This document shows, in pieces, positions 59,413-64,000 of a DNA stretch of 64,000 nt. Positions within the stretch are counted from its first letter, which is position 1, and every line of letters starts with the position of its first letter. The notes under the pieces are model-generated. The model made no database searches, was not told the origin of the DNA, and saw nothing but the letters and a program-made list of their open reading frames with translations. Both the position numbers and the translations under genes were made by a program. Origin of the DNA: Haloarcula amylovorans (GTDB lineage: Archaea; Halobacteriota; Halobacteria; Halobacteriales; Haloarculaceae); NCBI RefSeq assembly GCF_004681185.1, contig NZ_SRIF01000001.1, positions 992,001 through 1,056,000 of the forward strand, read 5' to 3'.

Positions 59413-60186
59413 ATGACAGATGGCTCACTCGTCGAGTACGTTGGGGCGTCGGCGGTTCGGTCCGCGGTCGTCGGGTCGCTGTGTGAGCATCCACAACCGA
59501 CAGAGACGCTCTTGTCAGGACTCGATGCCAGCGATTCGGCCGTCTACGAGGCGCTCTCCAGTCTCGAAACGCGGGGCGTCGTCGAAGAGACAGTGGACGG
59601 GTGGCGTCTCACTGGGACCGGACGACTCGTCGGTGATGTGCTCGAACGACGACAAGCGACGGACGAGCTCCTCGCGGTCGACCCGGAGTACTGGGCGAAC
59701 CACGACGCCAGCGTCGTCCCACAGCGGTTTCGCTGTCGACTCCCCGAACTGGGTGCCTACGAGGTGCTCCGGGCCGCAGAACACGACCGTCACCGGATCG
59801 TCCGAGAGATCGTCTCCCGTATCGACGGCGTCGACCGCTGTGATGTCGTCTCGCCGATATACCATGCAGACTACAAGGCGGCGATGCCGGACACCGACGA
59901 CTCCCGTCTCGTCGTAGGAGAGCAGGTCGTAGACGACGTGCTGACCGACGAGAGTGGCGCGTCGTTTACGGCGACGTTCGAGCGGACGCCCGTACGGGTC
60001 TCGTCTGTGCCGTACGCGCTCGCCGTCTCGGCGGAGTGGGTGATTCTGACACTTCCAGAACCCGACGGGCGATGGTCGGATACGACGATACTTTCCGAGT
60101 CCGATTCCGCCGTCCAGTGGGGATCGGAGTTGTTCGAGTACGTTTGGACTGCGGCAACGCCGGTTGATACGTATCTGTCCGCATGA
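59413..60186 (+). CDS. Winged-helix regulator with DUF1724/FilR1-like domain
   Basis: A 257-residue DNA-binding protein. A winged helix (about residues 12-75, with VRSAVVGSLCEHPQPTETLL and SDSAVYEALSSLETRGVVEE) precedes an alpha/beta ligand-type domain containing RCRLPELGAYEVLRAAEHDR and VVSPIYHADYKAAMPD. This layout occurs in many haloarchaeal regulators of unknown targets. I chose the ATG at 59413 because AGATATATC lies about 27 bases upstream; a frame from 59350 adds an unlikely N-terminus. It follows the second TrmB gene but has its own promoter. Confidence 0.8.
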   Translation: MTDGSLVEYVGASAVRSAVVGSLCEHPQPTETLLSGLDASDSAVYEALSSLETRGVVEETVDGWRLTGTGRLVGDVLERRQATDELLAVDPEYWANHDASVVPQRFRCRLPELGAYEVLRAAEHDRHRIVREIVSRIDGVDRCDVVSPIYHADYKAAMPDTDDSRLVVGEQVVDDVLTDESGASFTATFERTPVRVSSVPYALAVSAEWVILTLPEPDGRWSDTTILSESDSAVQWGSELFEYVWTAATPVDTYLSA

Positions 60187-60234
60187 TTTTGGCGAACCTA
60201 AAAACTCAAGAGGGCCGAGCAGAGAGTTCCTCCA

Positions 60235-60948
60235 ATGAGTACGCAGCGACTCGAACGAGGGGCGGACGACGAGTTCACGTTCGACGATCTCGCGGTCGTA
60301 ATGGGGACGTACAACGAAGCGGACGCTATCGGGACGGTCCTCTCCGATATCGCCGACGTGACCGACGGCCGGGCCGAAGTCGTCTGTGTCGATGGGTCCA
60401 GCGATCGGACGCCCGATATCGCCCGGGAGCACGGTGCGACCGTCGTCGAACAGGAGCCACAGGGGTACGGCGTCGCGGTCCGCGAGGCCGTACTGACGCC
60501 CGATCGCCCGATCGTCGTCACGACGGACTGTGATGACACCTACCCGATGGAACGGCTGCCGGACTTCCTCGCGGAGATAAACGACGGCGCGGACGTGGTC
60601 AGCGGCGACCGGCTCTACTACGGGGCCGACGAGATGCCGGGAATGAACAAACTTGGCAACGAACTGTTCGCGCTCTTAGCGAGCGTCCTGATGGGGCGAC
60701 GCGTCCACGACACGACGACGGGGATGCGTGCCTACCGCCGCGAGGTCGTCCAGAAGATTGAGTGGACCGAGAACACCGGCCTCTCCGCGGAACTGCTCAT
60801 GCGTCCGCTGATGCGCGAGTACGACGTGCGCGAACGGCCCATCGAGTACGACGAGCGCAAGGGCGAGACGAAGCTCGACCCCTTCTCCGGCGGCGCGGCT
60901 ATCGCCAAATCTATCGTCTGCGTGGCGCTCCAAGAGCGGTTCCGCTAA
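60235..60948 (+). CDS. GT2 glycosyltransferase, dolichol-phosphate-sugar synthase type
   Basis: A 237-residue family 2 glycosyltransferase. The nucleotide-sugar site VVMGTYNEADAIGTVL, VVCVDGSSDRTPDIAREHGA, the metal-binding TTDCDDTYPMERLPDF, and the acceptor region DTTTGMRAYRREV are typical of dolichol-phosphate mannose/glucose synthases such as Agl proteins. It has no transmembrane tail. It likely loads a sugar on a lipid carrier for protein glycosylation. A CTAAAAACT element (about 60200-60208) gives a leaderless start at 60235. Its stop codon overlaps the convergent gene's stop. Confidence 0.9.
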   Translation: MSTQRLERGADDEFTFDDLAVVMGTYNEADAIGTVLSDIADVTDGRAEVVCVDGSSDRTPDIAREHGATVVEQEPQGYGVAVREAVLTPDRPIVVTTDCDDTYPMERLPDFLAEINDGADVVSGDRLYYGADEMPGMNKLGNELFALLASVLMGRRVHDTTTGMRAYRREVVQKIEWTENTGLSAELLMRPLMREYDVRERPIEYDERKGETKLDPFSGGAAIAKSIVCVALQERFR

Positions 60949-61496
60949 CTATCGGGTGGCCGGCGATAGCTCTCCGTTCCGCCGGGATGGCCCTGCGGGT
61001 TCTCGATGCCGACTAACCTCCCGCCAGTCGGCGAACTGTACAGCGCGAACAGAAGCTCGTTGACGAGGTAGTAGCGAACCCGCTGGCGCGGGTCGCCGTT
61101 CGGGTCGGGGTCGGCCTGTCGGATGCCCATCGCACTGAGCGTCTCGGTTCGAAGCGTCGAGTCGAGTGCGACGAACTCGCCGTCTTCCCACTCGCGGGCG
61201 TAGGCGTCAAGCGCTTCGATCGCGTCGGCGATGCCCGCGGCGCGGTCGGGATCTGACCCCACCCGTCCGCTCACGTAGCTATCGACGAACTCCTCGACCC
61301 CGTTCACCTCGCTCGGATAGACGACCCTCGCGACGGCGTGGAGCGTCTCGCGCTCGTGGTCGCCGAGCGTTTGGCCGTCACGCTTCGTCTCGCCGTCGTC
61401 CGGCCACGAGAGGGCGGCTGCGCCGCCGGCGACGGTGACGCCTGCCGCGCCCAGCGCTTTCAGCGCGTCGCGTCTGGTGAGTTCGTAGTCGGTCAC
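60945..61496 (-). CDS. Gluconate 2-dehydrogenase subunit 3-like Tat protein
   Basis: A 183-residue protein with a twin-arginine-type leader (LTRRDALKALGAAGVTVAGG) but no lipobox Cys. The rest (LGDHERETLHAVARVVYPSE, then GRVGSDPDRAAGIADAIEAL) matches the gluconate 2-dehydrogenase subunit 3 family, which partners membrane-bound GMC sugar oxidases. The GTG at 61496 was chosen because it overlaps the preceding stop by 4 bases (GTGA) and starts the leader. No GMC subunit or cytochrome is in the window, so its partner is elsewhere or its role differs. Confidence 0.75.
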   Translation of the reverse strand: MTDYELTRRDALKALGAAGVTVAGGAAALSWPDDGETKRDGQTLGDHERETLHAVARVVYPSEVNGVEEFVDSYVSGRVGSDPDRAAGIADAIEALDAYAREWEDGEFVALDSTLRTETLSAMGIRQADPDPNGDPRQRVRYYLVNELLFALYSSPTGGRLVGIENPQGHPGGTESYRRPPDS

Positions 61497-63502
61497 GCCT
61501 GCCCCGCAACCGTCGCGTTCATCTCGATGCCGTAGCGGTGCGTCCCGGGGATGTAGGCGGCCTGGCCGCCGCAACGTCGCTCGGACCAGCACACTTCCAG
61601 TCGCGGCGTGAGCGCGCGGACGCCGCTTGGCGTGCTATCGACCGGAAGTTCGACGCGGTACTTAACTCCTGACCCGTGACCGAAGTCGACGAACGCGACG
61701 AGGGTCACGGTGCCGTTCGCTGGCGTCGAGACGGTCACCGGGTCGGTGATACTGTCGCCGGTCAGTCGCGTCCGGTTGCCGTTCGTGATCAACTGGAGGT
61801 CGAGCGGTTCGGTGCCATCGGTGGTGGCGTAGGCGTTCGACTCGCCGTTCGTGAGACGGAGCGTGACCCCGGTGGCCGATTCGGGCACTGTCGCCGAGAC
61901 ATCGGTTCGAACCGACTCGCCCGAGGCCAGACGGACACGCTGGAGCGTCGGTTCGACCGGTTGACCGAGATACGGAATCCACTCACCGCGGTACGCGTAG
62001 CGGTAGTACCGCCTGTCGGGGTAGCTCTCGACGACCGCGAACTGTCGGTCTCCCATCGCATAGACGGTGTCGCCGTCGAACCCGGGATCGTTGCGTAACG
62101 GCTGGAACGGGTGGTTGAGCCAGTCGCCGTACGGTGTTGGCAGGAAGACGGCGCTGTTTCCGAGGTCGCGGTCCTCGAACGGTTCGTAGGCCAACTCGTA
62201 CTGCTGAGTGACCTCGTAGTTGTCCTGTAGCGGCTCCGCGGCCGCCGCGACGGTCGCGGAACCGAACGCGGCCGCACAGAGCAGCGTCACCGCCACTATC
62301 GCGGGCCGGGCGTTGGCCGTCGAGACGCGCGTCTCGACAGCGGTTCGAATCCCGCTCGCGGCCGACAGGAGGCCGACCGCGCCGAACGCCACTGTCGGAA
62401 CCAGGAGGTCAACGTGGTAGTAGGGGCCGAGGAACGCCACGAGACCGTCCGTCGGATCCGCAAGCGACCCGAGCATGTTGAGCGTCCCCCAGAAGTAGAG
62501 GTTGCCGAGCGAGACGGAGAGGAACACGCCCGCAAGCGCGAGTTGGCGCGAATCGTACCCCGACGCGCGTCTGGCGACTGTTGCCACCCCGAGAAGGGCC
62601 GCGAGCGTTCCGAGCGGCCCGGCGACGACCCACTGGGTGGCGAGTTTCCAGAGGAGTTCGCCGTTGGCCGCCACGGAAAGTGCGGGCGTGAAGTTCTGCT
62701 CGTATCCAAGAATCGCTCGGTGGCCGAAGCCGAGGCCGTCCTCGGGCGCGAATGCCTGATATGGGAAGACCAGTGGGTCGCCGGTCACGAGTGCGTTGTA
62801 CCCGAGCGTGGTGGCGACGCCGAGCAGGCCGAACAGCGCCGTCAGACCGATTCGTCCGACGACGGGGCGTCGGACCGTGCGGAGCGACCAGAGGGCATGA
62901 CAGACGAACGGCGCGGCGAACAGGACGGCTGTGTACGGCCGCGTGAAGAAGGCGACACCGACGCAGACACCCGAAAGCGTCGCCGTTCGATAGCTACCAG
63001 TGCGGTCGCTGTGGAGGTAGCTCGCGGCGAACGCGAGGTTCCAAAACGTCGTCGGGACGTACGAGAGAAACACCGATGCGTCCACGAGGAAGAGTGGCGA
63101 GACCAGCAGCAGGCAACTCGCCACGACGCCGGTTCGGGCGTCGAACGCCTCTCGGACGGTGTGATACGTCCCGGCGAGGACACCGGTCGCGGTGAGCGCA
63201 AGGGCGACGCGGTAGCCGCCCAGCAGCTTCCCAACGGCGAACATCGCCGCAGTGATGGGCGTGTACTTCGAGTAGAGGCCCCGCTCGCTCTCGACGAAGA
63301 ACCACGGCCGGAACACGCCCTCGACTGGCGGGTTGAGAAACAACTGCCCGTCGAGCAACATCGCGGCCTGCTGGAGGTAGACGGCCTCGTCGTGGTTGCT
63401 CGTGTAATACGGGAAGACGAGGTGGGAGATAGAGAAAACGGCCAGTCCTCCAAGAATTGCGACGACGGCGGCTTGGACCGGTGGCCGTCGCAAGCGGTTC
63501 AT
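61493..63502 (-). CDS. GT-C-type membrane glycosyltransferase homologue
   Basis: A 669-residue membrane protein with about ten to twelve transmembrane helices in the first ~430 residues and a soluble beta-rich C-terminal domain (about 440-669). An early external loop has SNHDEAVYLQQAAMLLDG, where the Asp-Glu pair matches the metal-binding acidic motif of ArnT/PMT-like GT-C enzymes. These transfer a sugar from a lipid carrier on the outer face of the membrane. It starts 4 bases inside the upstream ATPase gene and ends 4 bases inside the next gene, so all three are translationally coupled. Confidence 0.78.
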   Translation of the reverse strand: MNRLRRPPVQAAVVAILGGLAVFSISHLVFPYYTSNHDEAVYLQQAAMLLDGQLFLNPPVEGVFRPWFFVESERGLYSKYTPITAAMFAVGKLLGGYRVALALTATGVLAGTYHTVREAFDARTGVVASCLLLVSPLFLVDASVFLSYVPTTFWNLAFAASYLHSDRTGSYRTATLSGVCVGVAFFTRPYTAVLFAAPFVCHALWSLRTVRRPVVGRIGLTALFGLLGVATTLGYNALVTGDPLVFPYQAFAPEDGLGFGHRAILGYEQNFTPALSVAANGELLWKLATQWVVAGPLGTLAALLGVATVARRASGYDSRQLALAGVFLSVSLGNLYFWGTLNMLGSLADPTDGLVAFLGPYYHVDLLVPTVAFGAVGLLSAASGIRTAVETRVSTANARPAIVAVTLLCAAAFGSATVAAAAEPLQDNYEVTQQYELAYEPFEDRDLGNSAVFLPTPYGDWLNHPFQPLRNDPGFDGDTVYAMGDRQFAVVESYPDRRYYRYAYRGEWIPYLGQPVEPTLQRVRLASGESVRTDVSATVPESATGVTLRLTNGESNAYATTDGTEPLDLQLITNGNRTRLTGDSITDPVTVSTPANGTVTLVAFVDFGHGSGVKYRVELPVDSTPSGVRALTPRLEVCWSERRCGGQAAYIPGTHRYGIEMNATVAGQA

Positions 63503-64000
63503 TCCGCGGGATACCAGGCCAGTTCGTGGTCGGCGGCGAGGTCGACTTCGACCGGCTGGCCGGCCTCGAACGTCTCGACGTGGTTGTGCATGCAGTGGAC
63601 GATGTCGCCGCTGTGGAGTTCGACCCGGTAGACGAACGAGGGGCCGTTGTACTGACGGTGGACGACGTAGCCGTCGGCTTTCGGTTCGCTGGTCGGCACG
63701 GCCTTGAGGTCGTCGGGGCGGACGAGCACGTCCACCATCGCACCGTCGTAGGCCTCGACCGGGCCGTTCAACAGTTCGAGGTCGAACGATCCCAGTCCCG
63801 TCTCGATTTGCTCGTCGGTCACGCGCGCCGAGAGGAAACTCGCTTGCCCGAGGAAACTGGCGACGAAGCGGCTCTCGGGGTTCTCGAACACCTCGGCTGG
63901 GTCACCGACCTGCGCGACCGTCCCGTCGTTCATGATAGCGACGCGGTCGCTGATGGACAGCGCCTCCTCCTGGTCGTGGGTCACGGAAATCGCGGTAACG
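63499..64000 (-). CDS. ABC transporter ATPase, C-terminal part only
   Basis: The last ~166 residues of an ABC ATPase; the frame is open at the right edge of the window. It begins within the switch region (VTHDQEEALSISDRVAIMND) and continues QVGDPAEVFENPESRFVASF, then a TOBE-type domain with HSGDIVHCMHNHVE. The pattern fits the iron/polyamine (FbpC/PotA) side of the family better than the MalK side. Its stop overlaps the start of the GT-C gene by 4 bases (63499-63502). The permeases and binding protein would lie to the right of the window. Confidence 0.85.
   Translation of the reverse strand, partial: VTAISVTHDQEEALSISDRVAIMNDGTVAQVGDPAEVFENPESRFVASFLGQASFLSARVTDEQIETGLGSFDLELLNGPVEAYDGAMVDVLVRPDDLKAVPTSEPKADGYVVHRQYNGPSFVYRVELHSGDIVHCMHNHVETFEAGQPVEVDLAADHELAWYPAE

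Noticed and set aside
1..64000. CRISPR arrays, tRNA or rRNA genes
   Set aside because: Reading through the gaps between genes I found no regularly spaced repeats and no cloverleaf or ribosomal sequence that I could support.

Overview
The window looks like a piece of a haloarchaeal (class Halobacteria) chromosome or megaplasmid. It is GC-rich with lower-GC intergenic gaps. The proteins are strikingly acidic. Many genes have an AT-rich TATA-like element about 27 bases before a start codon, which suggests leaderless transcripts. Binding proteins carry twin-arginine plus lipobox leaders. The regulators (HTH-10, TrmB family, GfcR), Htr-type transducers and a bacterial-type PEP carboxylase also fit. 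I cannot name the genus from sequence alone; Haloarculaceae-like genera are plausible.

Layout. 1-2.7 kb: an orphan HAAT-type binding lipoprotein followed 2 bases later by a truncated chemotaxis transducer. 2.9-6.8 kb: KDG kinase, pyruvate kinase (with a possible overlapping upstream ORF) and a ROK glucokinase. 6.8-15.7 kb: a divergent glycerol locus, with glpK, a polytopic membrane protein and an Orc1/Cdc6-like AAA+ protein leftward and glpABC rightward. 15.7-19.9 kb: a UspA protein, PEP carboxylase and an HTH-10 regulator. 20-28.7 kb: a complete branched-chain-amino-acid-type ABC transporter (livKGFHM order) overlapping a thiolase-fold (KAS III-like) gene, then an alpha/beta hydrolase and an acyl-CoA synthetase. 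28.7-32 kb: a small M50-like membrane protease and a multi-sensor histidine kinase. 32.3-38.4 kb: a sugar-acid dehydratase, a sugar-binding-protein homologue with no export signal divergent from a transducer with no external sensor, an AIM24-like protein, and the first gene of a sugar operon.

37.4-60.2 kb is a sugar import and catabolism island: a TIM-barrel isomerase, two Gfo/Idh dehydrogenases, a degenerate M24 protein, two tandem GH13 alpha-glucosidases, gfcR, two TrmB-family regulators, a full sugar ABC transporter, glucose dehydrogenase, and a second binding protein plus ATPase without permeases. 60.2-64 kb: a GT2 glycosyltransferase, then a leftward overlapping set (ABC ATPase, GT-C membrane protein, gluconate-dehydrogenase-subunit-3-like protein).

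Together the genes describe saccharide capture, hydrolysis to glucose, and the semi-phosphorylative Entner-Doudoroff route (glucose dehydrogenase, gluconate dehydratase, KDG kinase, pyruvate kinase), with glycerol catabolism and anaplerosis alongside. The KDPG aldolase is not in the window.

The most interesting unexplained signal is a palindrome, ACAAC-N4-GTTGT, found at five intergenic positions in the sugar island. At two transporter or hydrolase promoters it sits at exactly the same distance from an identical TATA element. Others are the signal-less binding protein/sensor-less transducer pair, an apparent ATT start in livM, and an 86-bp palindromic MITE-like insertion that supplies the stop codon of a neighbouring gene.
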